A DNA stretch of 64,000 nt from Puffinus mauretanicus (lineage: Eukaryota; Chordata; Aves; Procellariiformes; Procellariidae). The DNA is taken from the NCBI GenBank assembly GCA_023333565.1, contig JAJKFH010000948.1:1550001-1614000 (forward strand). Reading direction: 5' to 3'. Below, in pieces: positions 54,601 through 63,799 of the stretch. The position numbers were made by a program, and so were the translations under genes. The notes beneath the pieces were generated by a model, which saw only the letters and a list, made by a program, of their open reading frames with translations, made no database searches and had not been told where the DNA came from. The number at the start of each line of letters is the position of its first letter. Position 1 is the stretch's first letter.

Positions 54601-57600
54601 TGATAACATGTTTTGTGATTCTAGTCTAAAAAGTTATAACTTAGGTACTATAATAATATCTCTTACGACAAAAATCAGTATTAATACAATGCTTATCTTC
54701 ATATATGCATATGCATATATGCATTCAGTCAGCTATGAAAAACTAACCATTTCACAAACTGTAATGTATAACTAGGCAATAGCATAACATCTTCTCAAAA
54801 CGTTACATGATTAGGATGCATATATTTCAGACTTCCATGTTATATATCCACTAGAAATGTCCTTCTAGTGGGTACTTTCCTCACTAGAAATCTAGACGTT
54901 TCCTCACTCCTACCTATCAACTTAAACTTGTCAGGCAAAAATAACTGAGGTTTAAATAGAAGTTTCTGGAGTTTGTTTAAACACAACCTGAAAACTCAAC
55001 AAACCGACCTTACCATCAGCTCAAGACATATCAAATGCATTTTACCAAATCTGTATTTTGCATGTCAATCTTTAACCTGAAGTTACATTTCTTCTACTGA
55101 TGAGTATGACATTCAAAATTAAAAAAATTATTGCAAATTTAAAGGGGTGGGATGATCTTAAAACCTTATTTTTAAGAACACTTTATACTGCCTTTCCCTC
55201 TGTATAGAAAAGTGCCCAATTACTTGCAAAGTCAAGTAAACTCATCCAGTTCATAGAGACTTGACACAAAATTAAAACTTCAACAATTATAGACAGCTTA
55301 TATCATATTTTGTTTACGCAAAGAAAATTAAACTATAAAAAAATTAAATTGGTAGCTTACATTCAGATCATTTCTGTGACACTTTTCCTTTATTGCTCAT
55401 AGAGGACATTACAAAAAAGCTGTTCATGTTATAAAAATAAATGTTTTATAAGCACTTAAAACCCCCCCAAATAACTTATTCACAAATAAAAAATATAAAA
55501 ATTACTCACTGACAGACAAGTCCTGCAATAATATAGAAAATACTAAATCACCTAGCAATCCATACTGAAGATGTGCGAAATGATCAGGTGGCAAGGTCGT
55601 GTCTTGAATTTTCTTTACTAACTTGCGGGCAGTATCTGGTGGGTCTCCAGTACCAGTAGTGGAAATAACAATAACTACAGGATCCTTTTCTGTTTCCAGG
55701 TTATACTACAAGTAATAGAACAAGTGAGTTACAAGGTGCCATTTGATACCTATTTGTGGCCTTAGTTATTATCTTCCACCCTTCCTTTTCCCAAAGGTAC
55801 ACAGAAAAATGTTCAATCTCATTTTACCTCCATTAAACCACAGAAAGTCTTTCAAGTATTTACAATTAATTTTGAGGATGCAACTTATAATCTTGGTTGG
55901 AGTTTTCAAGACCAGACTGGGCAAAGCCCTGAGGAACCTGCTCTGACCTCAGCTGACCCTGCTGCGAGATGACCTCATGAAGTCCCTTCCAACCTGAATC
56001 ATCCTATGATCCCGTACACAAATGCCGAGGGGCAGCATTTTGAGCAGGCTAGTACACACACGAAGAATACTTCACAACTGCACCCAGACAGCTGAAATAC
56101 ACAACTCCTACAGTATTTGCTTTGCCAAGTGGAAAAAGTATGTTTGTATATACAATCACAATGACACAGTTAGCCATAATCCCGATAATTTCACACAGAT
56201 AACTGGGGTGTGGCCATACAAACTGTGGGGATCATCCCTAAGTTCCATTAGGGATCATTCGGTTCTGTCTGATAACTTCCATATAACATCTGTCTTTGCC
56301 ACAAAAAAGACCCCGTGCTTTGGGGGACCTAAGGTAGCTCTGAACAGAGACAATCAGTCACCGTGCTCTGCAGCCTGATTAATTTTGGCCCCTCCACCCT
56401 GCCCCCAGTTAATTTCTCTCCCCTTTGCTAATACTGATCTTTCATTCCCCACGGTTTTATGGGGGCTACTCCCATTGTATCAGGTCGACAAGAACTGCCT
56501 ATAATTGGGACTGTGCGTCAGTTCCATAAATTCTGGTCTCATGCAACCATTTATTACTTCTCAAGTAAAAAGCATTCTGTTTCTTTGGTTATTCCAGCTT
56601 TCCACTGACAGCGGGCTGCAGCACTGTGCTAGCATGCTGTCTGTCAGGCCACCTGCACAACGCGCTCTTTCACAGCACCTCTACGGGCTACGGGTTTTGA
56701 ATCACACGGACAGCTAGCGACCTATCTGCAACACAGCTCCACAGAATCACAGACACCTTGCTTGGGAGTGACCTCCAGAGGTCACCTACTCCCACCCCAT
56801 GCTCCAACTAGTTGGGACTAACTGCCAACGCTGCATTAGGTCAGCAAAAACTCTGGCTGAATTTTGAAAAAGAATTCTAAGGGTAGAGATTCCACTTTTC
56901 TGGGCAGCCTCTTCCATCCAGAAGAACTTCTCCACTAGTGTCAACTCTGAGTTCATCAGGCTGCATTCAGTGTATTTTGCCTCCTGTTGTAGAGTCTTCT
57001 GCTGCCAAGAAGAGTTTGGCTCAAGTAGGCTGCTATTAGGTCACTCCTTAGCCTCCTTTTTGCCATAATAAGCAACTCAAGCTCCTTTTACTGCTCCCTG
57101 TAGGTTTCAGCTTAAACTCTCTCCCAGTGTTCCAAGTTTAATAAAATAGTAGGGTTATGAGAAAATATAAATAAAGATTGCAAGAGATGCTATGTTTCAT
57201 TTCAAGCAGTTTCAGGACTACAATTCAAAACTTCAGAGTTTCAAGAGTTATGTTCGAAACACTTCACTCAATAAATCACTCAAACCTTATCCCCTCCTCA
57301 AGCCATGTGAAAAGTTACCCCTTACACCTACAATCCAAAAAGGTTAGGAATAGAAAGAAACAGAGTATCAAAGGGTTTTGCTGTTGTCATTTTTTCCAAA
57401 ACCTTCCTGAAAAACCTAAAAGCAGTTGCATGGAGCAGCTTAAATTACCATCTGGAACAGTGTCCTGCTTCTGACAGTGGCCGATAGCACATGCCTAGAG
57501 AAGCATAAGAGAAGAGAGTAAGCATGCAAGGGTATTCCCCAAGTACTTTGCCAGACTTCAGTGAGTTGTGGTCCAGGGATGTTCCAAACAGAGGATTTGT

Positions 57601-60255
57601 CTTTTACAAGTTCAGGCGAACTCCAAGTACCCACAAATTCCCGAGACTTCCAAAACTGAAATATAAGTTGTGCAAAAAAAGGCCTTAATGGTCCTGTTGC
57701 AGTCACATAGACTTTCAAAACTTCCACAGCTGATTTGATAAGTACAGATACAACAGATTCTGCAGTGCATTGTCACAGGTGACTACTGCATTTACAAACA
57801 AAGCAAATTCTTCAAGTAAAAAAAGCAAGGGTCTATTGGTATCACATAAAATTTTATACTAAATTGTGTTGCATTAAAAAAAAAGTGGTATATTAGAACA
57901 GAGATACGATTAGTTCACTAAATTCTTGCTTGCACCTCTGCACATTCTCCTCTTCAAACTTAAAGACCTTTTGGAAGCCAGACGTTTGGCAACAGAGTCC
58001 TGCGTTAATTTGTGTCAATTACTGGGAGGTATGATATATCACTAGACTGACAAGAACCTTACACAATTACAGTTTTTTATTCTACCTTCCACTTCTTCCT
58101 ATATCCTTAGTGTTACATCTTTGTCCCATTCTTTCTCTTTCCTTCAAAAGTACTCCTCAGCTGAGGACAGCAATGCTACACACCAGCAGTGAGCAGCCTG
58201 CTCGAGGTATGAATGATTGCTGAAGGAAGAGGATGGGATCAGACACCGAGATATGTCTTATCCAGAACAGTAAGTATTGTGGCAAACGTGCTTATTCAGA
58301 TAACTCATCCAAGGCTGACTACATGCACTGTGACTCAAGATGATCTCCATTTAGCCTCCTATTTTACTGCCCTTACCTCACTTCCACTTCATTTCAGCCT
58401 TTTATGAAGCACAAAAAGCAATCACAGTAACCAACCAAAGATTTATGACCTTTTCTCACCTATGAGAGTGTAGGTGAGAGACACCACTTGGAAACAGCCA
58501 GTGTTTCCGAGACTTGAGCAGTATTTGACCATTTTTGTATGGCAACAGGATCACATTATGACTACTGACTCTGTAGCCACCTATTCCATCCATAGACCTT
58601 CACAGCAATCCCTTTAAGTGATGACAAGGTCTGAAAAATACCCAACAGCCGCATAAAGACGGGCCTTCTAACTGACAAATATGGACAAAACAGAAACCTC
58701 TTACTTCCTCGCCTAAAGCATGCACACACACCTCTCTGAACTGTGCATGTTGTGGAATAAACTCTCAGATCTAACATGCCCAAAGAACTTCATGAGAGGC
58801 CCTATCAAATTCCAAGCAAGCTCTTGCTCTAGATTGTTATGCCACCCTGCCTTCCCCTCCCCACTTACACTTAAGCTTCTAGAAGTTATCTTCATTTACA
58901 GTAAAGGGTAAGGAAAAGCTTAAGTGATGAAATCCACAAAGCTGCAGAAATTACTTTTTTCCTCAGTGCCCAATTCTCAGATTCTCAATTCAGTACATCC
59001 TTCTACCTCATCAATAACTCGCAGCTCTGAGTTGTCTTGCCAAATTTGACAAAATAGATTTATTCAAGTGGCAGGCCAGTAACAGGGCTAGAAATATTCT
59101 GTCTACCACCTTCCTGAAACTAATCTCCAAACCTGTCAAATGCAGAACAAATGAAATGGAAGAATATAAGCAGAATCTTCACATTCCCTGCTGGCTGCAT
59201 AAAAGTCTCTTTGTAACACTTTGCTACATACTCAGTGAACATTCATTCAAAAGCAGATGTCCAGCTACCCAACGTGTAGTGTATCCCCAAGAAAGCAACT
59301 TGCTAAAAGGGAACTAAATTATTTTTATAAACTTCTCACATTTTCAAGTGCATGGAAAAAATTCTTTCAGGTGTTATTTTCTGCTCATCTCATATGAAAT
59401 ACCAGGCTATCAAGTTTTGTTTGGTTGGTTTTTTAAACGTTTTTGTTTGAGGAAATGCAGTTAAAAGTACTTTGTGAAGGAAATTACAGTCCATATTGCT
59501 TTTAGTTACAGACAGACACTAACAGTTTTCAGATCCTTACCCTTGGATAACAGCAAATAAAAAAAAGCTACTTCTTTGCTCCAGACAAGCTTTTTATTTC
59601 TTTCTAGAATATAACTTGAGTGTATCCAGTGTGAACTGGAGTGAGTGCATATGCTAAGTAACTCAAGAAGACCCCACAAAAGCTCAGGGTCATGCTGGAG
59701 CCCACAGCTAATAGAACACAGGACCTCAATGCAACACAAAAAAACAACACAAAAAAATTTCTAACAACAGGAGAGCTGACCGGTAAATACAGAATTCATT
59801 CACCACTGCATACATAAATAGTTTTCAAGAAGTCACTGCACTGTTGCTAGAAGAGAGATCAAAGATATATTCACCTACTGTTCTAATGAGAAAAATCACA
59901 AGAAAGATGTACCTTTGGCAGAAGGCTATTAAACATCTGTGAGTATTGGTCCAAATTACTGATTCATAAGAAACAAAAATTTAAAACTAGATGGTATATT
60001 TTAGGTGGCTACATGTGCTCAGCCTTCATGATTAACAGCCACCACTCAAGCACATGAAGAAAAATGCAGCTCCTAAATACCTATTTTTCAAAACAGCATG
60101 GAGTATCTCACCTTGTCCATTTCACTTATACAGTGCATATCAGCTTCAAGTCCATGGGCACCTGCTTGCTGCCATATTTCCTCAGCTATGGCTTTTGCCT
60201 GCCCCTTTTGTGTTGCATAGAGGAGCAAAAACCTCCTTTTTAAATCACAGCACAT
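33530..60255 (-). CDS. MTRR: Methionine synthase reductase, complete split CDS
   Basis: Methionine synthase reductase is a cytosolic diflavin oxidoreductase. It passes electrons from NADPH through FAD and FMN to methionine synthase, reducing inactive cob(II)alamin so that S-adenosylmethionine can re-methylate it. It thereby supports homocysteine remethylation and the folate cycle. The 14 coding exons listed here join in phase to 2,097 nt, that is 698 residues plus TGA. Domains: an N-terminal flavodoxin-like FMN domain (P-loop [14 protein letters not shown] at 13-26, STTGTGD 63-69, GLGDSEY 100-106); a variable, Ser-rich hinge about 160-245; an FAD/connecting domain (RSYS 452-455, GVCTGW 488-493); and an NADPH domain (GPGTG 545-549, [10 protein letters not shown] 579-588, YVCGDKKHM) ending in ...VWS, with Trp697 as the FAD-shielding aromatic. 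The start ATG at 60255 gives [16 protein letters not shown], close to the mammalian [12 protein letters not shown] see no inactivating change. Confidence 0.98.
33675..34636 (-). other. MTRR: MTRR intron 13
   Basis: 962 bp, GT-AG. AT-rich, with no repeat family recognised. Confidence 0.9.
34637..34816 (-). CDS. MTRR: MTRR coding exon 13
   Basis: 180 bp, acceptor GCCTTACAG, donor GTGG|GTAAGT. It encodes [20 protein letters not shown] through [19 protein letters not shown] and YFYVC of the NADPH domain. Confidence 0.96.
34817..34902 (-). other. MTRR: MTRR intron 12, 86-bp GC-AG intron
   Basis: A minimal intron with donor GCAAGTTC and acceptor TTATTGCCTTACAG. It is required for the reading frame to continue from exon 12 to exon 13. 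Confidence 0.9.
34903..34995 (-). CDS. MTRR: MTRR coding exon 12, GC donor
   Basis: 93 bp, acceptor GTCTGTTTAG. It encodes [16 protein letters not shown]. No GT donor gives the right frame. A GC donor, AA|GCAAGT, at 34902-34901 joins exactly to exon 13 and yields YLFKDELRCF, matching the mammalian YLFRKELRHF. Using the nearby GT (CAA|GTTCAC) would put a TGA straight after the junction. Confidence 0.93.
34996..36533 (-). other. MTRR: MTRR intron 11
   Basis: 1,538 bp. AT-rich, no gene or repeat family recognised. Confidence 0.9.
36534..36652 (-). CDS. MTRR: MTRR coding exon 11
   Basis: 119 bp, acceptor CATTTTAG, donor ATAG|GTATTT. It encodes [20 protein letters not shown] and [12 protein letters not shown], the NADPH-binding glycine loop. 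Confidence 0.96.
36653..38932 (-). other. MTRR: MTRR intron 10
   Basis: 2,280 bp. AT-rich, nothing recognised. Confidence 0.9.
38933..39119 (-). CDS. MTRR: MTRR coding exon 10
   Basis: 187 bp, acceptor GTCTTTGCAG, donor AAG|GTATGA. It encodes [14 protein letters not shown] and the FAD-pyrophosphate motif [10 protein letters not shown]. Confidence 0.96.
39120..39555 (-). other. MTRR: MTRR intron 9
   Basis: 436 bp separating exon 10 from the 43-bp microexon. It contains a short ACAC run near 39500. Confidence 0.9.
39556..39598 (-). CDS. MTRR: MTRR coding exon 9 (43-bp microexon)
   Basis: Only 43 bp, acceptor AATTTTTCAG after a long T tract, donor AAG|GTAATG. It encodes [14 protein letters not shown], including the RxYS motif that contacts FAD. 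Both phases match the neighbouring exons and the position matches the conserved mammalian motif, so the small size is real. Confidence 0.95.
39599..41410 (-). other. MTRR: MTRR intron 8
   Basis: 1,812 bp. It contains a short TA/CA simple-sequence patch around 40153-40200 and is otherwise unremarkable. Confidence 0.9.
41411..41591 (-). CDS. MTRR: MTRR coding exon 8
   Basis: 181 bp, acceptor TTTCCCCGCAG, donor TTG|GTAAGT. It encodes [20 protein letters not shown] to PSLNLLI, the helical connecting domain. Confidence 0.96.
41592..43233 (-). other. MTRR: MTRR intron 7
   Basis: 1,642 bp. A 115-codon minus-strand frame at 42401-42748 has no recognised motif and is taken as chance. Confidence 0.85.
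43234..43322 (-). CDS. MTRR: MTRR coding exon 7
   Basis: 89 bp, acceptor CACTGAACTAG after a T-rich tract, donor AAG|GTATTT. It encodes [20 protein letters not shown] and IRAIPKK. Confidence 0.95.
43323..47029 (-). other. MTRR: MTRR intron 6
   Basis: 3,707 bp. It contains a GC-richer, ERV-like stretch at about 45780-46950, listed separately. The remainder shows nothing recognised. Confidence 0.9.
45780..46950 (+). mobile_element. Possible decayed ERV 3' region
   Basis: A GC-richer block in MTRR intron 6 lies opposite to the gene. A 189-codon plus-strand frame (45788-46357) is followed by stop-broken sequence and then by a purine-rich AAGTGGGGGATTGTTAGG at about 46715-46732. That string looks like a retroviral polypurine tract running into an LTR that begins TGTTAG. 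I cannot identify env or other retroviral motifs with certainty and see no clear LTR end. Confidence 0.3.
47030..47183 (-). CDS. MTRR: MTRR coding exon 6
   Basis: 154 bp encoding [15 protein letters not shown] and, at its end, [12 protein letters not shown]. The donor is AAAG|GTATGG. The acceptor TTTTAAAATAG is weak and has almost no pyrimidine tract, yet it is the only nearby AG that keeps the frame: the CAG 27 nt upstream would bring in an in-frame TGA. Confidence 0.92.
47184..48824 (-). other. MTRR: MTRR intron 5
   Basis: 1,641 bp. AT-rich, nothing recognised. Confidence 0.9.
48825..48947 (-). CDS. MTRR: MTRR coding exon 5
   Basis: 123 bp, 41 whole codons, acceptor CTTTTTCAG, donor GCA|GTAAGT. 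It encodes [20 protein letters not shown], the start of the FAD/connecting domain. Confidence 0.96.
48948..51936 (-). other. MTRR: MTRR intron 4
   Basis: 2,989 bp. It contains the GC-rich block at 50860-51260, listed separately; the rest is AT-rich without recognised elements. Confidence 0.9.
50860..51260 (+). mobile_element. GC-rich block, possible CR1 5' UTR remnant
   Basis: A C/T-G-rich patch with repeated CCTG/CTCAGC/GGCC words stands out in the AT-rich intron. Its texture (CTGATCCAGGCCTGGATCTG, CCTGGCTGCCATCTCCTGG) resembles the 5' regions of sauropsid CR1 elements, in plus-sense. No diagnostic ORF is present. Confidence 0.25.
51937..52303 (-). CDS. MTRR: MTRR coding exon 4 (hinge)
   Basis: The largest exon (367 bp), acceptor CCCTCCCCAG, donor GAG|GTAAGG. 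It completes the FMN domain ([13 protein letters not shown]) and encodes the poorly conserved hinge up to [19 protein letters not shown] and DTHGE. Confidence 0.96.
52304..53378 (-). other. MTRR: MTRR intron 3
   Basis: 1,075 bp. It contains a 20-bp direct repeat and a poly-A run (52896-52914). Confidence 0.9.
52833..52888 (+). repeat. 20-bp direct repeat, 36-bp period
   Basis: TTCTTACATAATTCCTCTAC occurs at 52833-52852 and again at 52869-52888. A short A-rich spacer separates the copies, and a long A run follows. Confidence 0.95.
53379..53496 (-). CDS. MTRR: MTRR coding exon 3
   Basis: 118 bp, acceptor TTTGCTAG, donor TAGG|GTAAGA. It encodes the [15 protein letters not shown] isoalloxazine-contact loop and [12 protein letters not shown]. 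Confidence 0.96.
53497..55551 (-). other. MTRR: MTRR intron 2
   Basis: 2,055 bp. AT-rich, with a small ATATGCAT-type simple repeat near 54700-54724. Confidence 0.9.
55552..55705 (-). CDS. MTRR: MTRR coding exon 2
   Basis: 154 bp, codons 49-99 plus one base, acceptor TTACTTGTAG, donor CTAG|GTGATT. It encodes the FMN-binding loop [10 protein letters not shown] and ends ...LQYGLL. Confidence 0.96.
55895..56012 (+). mobile_element. CR1 3' end, plus-sense
   Basis: A typical CR1 tail: GTTTTCAAGACCAGACTGGG, GAACCTGCTCTGACCTCAG and finally CCTTCCAACCTGAATCATCC TATGATCC. It is antisense to MTRR and severely 5'-truncated, at about 118 bp. Confidence 0.93.
56738..57130 (-). mobile_element. CR1 3' portion, minus-sense
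   Basis: An old CR1 fragment starts at its 3' tip (CACAGAATCACAGACACC) and runs through the 3' UTR (TTCTGGGCAGCCTCTTCCA, AGGTCACTCCTTAGCCTCC). It has the same orientation as MTRR. Confidence 0.85.
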
Positions 60256-60295
60256 TTCCCAAAACAGAGCAAATTTTTTTTTTTTTTTAAAGACT
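60112..60295 (-). CDS. MTRR: MTRR exon with start codon
   Basis: The acceptor is a long pyrimidine tract ending CCCCTGCAG; the donor is AAG|GTGAG. The first 40 nt precede the ATG (60255-60253, context GAAATG with G at -3) and include a run of 15 A. Coding codons 1-48 cover the FMN P-loop. The frame upstream of the ATG stays open to the acceptor, so a longer N-terminus from an upstream exon, as in one human isoform, is formally possible. Confidence 0.93.
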
Positions 60296-62820
60296 CTGCA
60301 GGGGAAAAAAGAAAAAAAAAGTGAATTTATGGCATGCAGAATAGCAAGATTTTGCTTTGCTTATTAGATTAAAAAGAGATACTTTAAAGGATAGCAGTAT
60401 TGGTGTTTAACTTGGAAATGAAGCATCTACTCTGAAGAGAAGCCATTTCTTACAACCAAGCTTTGTAGACCAGGTTGCGAAGGACTTGTGGTATTGGTCG
60501 TATGTGCTGTACTGCCTTGATGTTGCACTAATATTGCAACATCCCCAGTATCAAGAATCTAGTCTGTAAACAATACAATAGAGAAACCAGTTTCATTAAA
60601 ATATATACTATTTTTAATACATAAGTTATATTTTCCACTTTAAGTCAGTGACTGCTTTGGTCACTTTTCTGAGATGTATTACAAGGCAAAACAACAAGGC
60701 AAAACAACAAGGCAAAACAACAAGGCAAAACAACAAGGCAAAACAACAAGGCAAAACAACAAAGACCAGGTGAAGTCAAACTATAACGCCTGAGGAAAAA
60801 AAAATTAAAATTCTCAGTTTCTTCTTTTCTGAAATCAGTATTTGTTGCCTGAATGCCTTTACGCTTTACTGTCCACCATGTCTATATTTTAGAACACATT
60901 GTTTTTCATTTCGTATTTCAAAAAGGAACTTCTTACACAAGTGCAACTACAGAATTGACTGTTTGGGTTTTTTTCTCCTAAAATAAGAAACTATCTTAAG
61001 AAATCTGCTGTAGTGTAAAATGCCACTCCCTCACAAAGTCTTGCAAGCAGTAGAATGAATGAGATGCATATCCTTATCCATTTACCTGTCCCATGGAAGT
61101 TTGAATGCGAGAAGTTTTTTTTCGTTATTTTGACACAGACAGAACACAACAGATGTGAGGACAACTTTAAGAAGCAGTGAATAAGAGAGACAAGCAGAAT
61201 GTCTCGTGCGTATATTACAAATAAATCTGCCAATATTTTGTGGCTGCTAGGGAGCTGCAGTAGAACTCAAACACCTAAAATTACAACTAAGTAATTGTCA
61301 GTTCTCAACTTGAGATTTTTTTCCCGTGCTTGGGCCCAGTTTGCTGTACTTCACCTACTGCTCCCACGCAGATTCAGCTACAGAAAGCATTCAGTGTCCT
61401 AGCCACACACACTGATTTATGGAAACCTGTGGCTAAGTAATTTGAGGCATATCTTTTTCCTGCTTCTCTCAAGGGAAAACAAACATAGCACAACTACATA
61501 AGAAGAATACTGCACTCTATTGATATGGCGTGGTATTTCTCCCCACAGTATTGTGGAAGGTTTCTCCTATTAGAATTTTTTTTTAAAGCATACCTGTAAA
61601 TCAAAAGTGGTAAAACTAAGTGATGGCTTCTTAAGAGTACAGTGCCTGTACCATACATGAATTCCATGAAAAATGTAATTACTAGAAAATTTTAAGGCTT
61701 TCATTGTATTTTGTTCTACTACATTTTCCATTATAGTTTTCATTTTAAATTGACTGCATTATATTACCTAAAAATATTAGTAATTACCTTAACAGTCACT
61801 TTAAATAAATTCATTTAAATAACTGGCTTCACATGCATGGGCACAGAAGATGCATATGCCAAAACAATCCACAAAATGATTTTTCACCCTCCTTTTCTAA
61901 AAGAAATACAAAGAAATTTAATGACACACAAATTACGACGATTCATATGAAATAGTTTAAACACAGTTTAAATACCCTCAGATCCCCGTAGTAATAGAGA
62001 TTCATCCTAGTCATATGCTATGTTTTCACCCTAATTGTTCTCTTGTCAACAGATGGCAACACCTGACTATAAATGGAGAAAAACAATAAAGATGAAGTGG
62101 CGTTTCATTACTACATTCTTTCTCATACCTCAGAAAGGGAGAAAGACAATCAGTTTTCCACTGGGACCACACCATAGCACAGAAGCCTTCTATACACAAA
62201 ATGCTGAAGGGTAAGCTGCCAACTTTATAGCCAGGAGATTTCCAACAGACTTCAAACAAAAGAGTCAGCTTGGGAAGATGTATAAGAGAAGCAGGAAAAT
62301 TTGCAGAGTAGGGGGAGAGGAGAGGGCAACAGAAAGAACAGCAGTCACGATGTGGTTTGACATGGCCAGATGTTGCCCTAACAGCACTGTGACCTCTGCC
62401 TAGGCCAGGCAGAGCAGCCTCCCCAGAAGACACTGTGAGCTGCTTCCACTCCAGCAAGCACAGTAACAATACAGGGTGCAAAAAGTAGCTACCCACATCT
62501 TGGGTGCATGAATGTGAACCTGTGGGGAGCCTTCTCACTGGGGAGTGGGCTAGTAGATTGCACAGAGACACAAGTTAGAGCAACCACATCTCCTGCAGAA
62601 GGTGGGAAACAAGAGAACCCACATGGCCAGAAGAGGGGATCGTGCTTGAGATGCATACCTCCTGAGAGAGGGGACTGTGCGTGTACATAAAAATGTGAAC
62701 GTGTGCTTGTGGGAAGGGGGGAGGCCACAATTAGACAATTCCTTGGAATTAGATATAGAAGGCTGTTTAAATATTTGTGAGCATTTATTAACGTTTTGTA
62801 AGTTATCCTAGTATCGTATC
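60296..62820. other. 5' side of MTRR start-codon exon
   Basis: Presumed first intron or 5' flank of MTRR. No CpG island, no convincing first exon and no head-to-head neighbour gene is seen. A 181-codon minus-strand frame at 62026-62571 has no recognised motif and is probably chance. Confidence 0.5.
60681..60758 (+). repeat. 13-bp minisatellite, six perfect copies
   Basis: ACAAGGCAAAACA is repeated six times without a mismatch, followed by a partial copy (ACAA). Confidence 0.98.
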
Positions 62821-62984
62821 TGTTGCGTTGTTGCTATTGATCTTGAATATATAGTTCAATTAACCGATTAAACAGCAGTTAAATTAACTGCCTGACAGTT
62901 AATTATGTCATTAATAGATCAATAAACTCTTTTGATCCTGATTCGATCTAAACTACACAAGTTGAGGAGTCTCTCTCTGTGACA
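62821..62984 (+). mobile_element. Compact solo LTR-like insertion
   Basis: This 164-bp segment starts TGTTGC and ends GTGACA. It is flanked on both sides by the 5-bp direct repeat GTATC (62816-62820 and 62985-62989). It has a TATA-like GAATATATAG near 62846 and an AATAAA near 62921, and ends with a pyrimidine-rich GAGTCTCTCTCTGTGACA typical of U5. TG...CA ends with a 5-bp duplication suggest a class III (ERVL-type) solo LTR, although 164 bp is short. GTATC also occurs a second time at 62811-62815, which slightly weakens the duplication argument. Confidence 0.6.
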
Positions 62985-62989
62985 GTATC

Positions 62990-63797
62990 TTCTCTGTCAT
63001 CAATCGGAAGAGCTTCATGCATGAACTGATCAAGTGATGCCTGCTAAAAGAAAGGAAAATTAGTCATGCCTACCTGCAGATGAACACAATCATAAACCAG
63101 GAACATGCGTGCACTCAGACGAACATACTGCCCACACTGCTCTTGCTTTGCTGCACTATATACTCTTCAAAGACGATAGGCCACTTCTACTTATGTGATA
63201 TGACTTCAACTGAAATAAAGAGGGGAAAAAATGGTAATTCTTGACTATCGACCCTTCTGGAGAATCCCTCTAACTTTAATAGTATTACCACACCAGCAGC
63301 CTTTAACATGTTGATGTGTTGGTAGTCACAAGTCAAAAAACAGAACAATGTTTAAGCTGGGAAAACAACGCAGGATTTGCTGGCTCAAACCAGGGCTTAA
63401 CATGAAACTACGGATCAAATTCCAAATTATAGCTCGCCTGATCCAGTACTCAGAAAAGTCAGAAAACTAACAGTCCACAAAAGATTAACAGGGAGTCCAT
63501 CAGCTCCATAAGTCAATACACTGTAGGAGCAAACAAGCCATCTATGAATGCCAGCCACACAGTTTCACTGAACCAGACGTGCTGGTCCTAGCAATTACGT
63601 AGCTGTACTGTAAGGCCAGACTACCTAGTTCATGTACCTGCTCTGTCAAAAATGTCAAACTGCATGGCCACGGACAGGATAAAAACACAAGAAACTTCTG
63701 CAGTAGTTTTACATGATTCTGTGGGGCTTTAAACCGGGTTGTGGGACTGTGCCTTCAGAGCCATTAAGCCATTCCCATGTTATTAAGCCATTCCCAT
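62990..63797. other. No gene recognised
   Basis: Nothing recognised apart from the 18-bp duplication at its right end. Confidence 0.5.
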
Positions 63798-63799
63798 GT
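63763..63799 (+). repeat. 18-bp direct repeat at CR1 junction
   Basis: ATTAAGCCATTCCCATGT occurs at 63763-63780 and 63782-63799, ending exactly where CR1 sequence begins. Confidence 0.95.

Larger units (their letters stand above)
55706..60111 (-). other. MTRR: MTRR intron after start-codon exon
   Basis: 4,406 bp. It holds two CR1 fragments in opposite orientations (55895-56012 and 56738-57130). The remainder has no recognised gene. Confidence 0.9.

Noticed and set aside
54695..54724. ATATGCATATGCAT string as a regulatory octamer cluster.
   Set aside because: It is a simple alternating repeat within an AT-rich intron.
62026..62571. 181-codon minus-strand ORF upstream of MTRR.
   Set aside because: No recognisable motif, no splice or start context. 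It overlaps other frames of similar size and is consistent with chance in a locally GC-richer stretch.
62957..63045. Minus-strand terminal-exon-like frame ending ...DSSTCVV with a good tandem acceptor (TTTTAGCAG).
   Set aside because: Its last third and stop codon lie inside the LTR-like insertion ending at 62984, so the frame end is most likely fortuitous.
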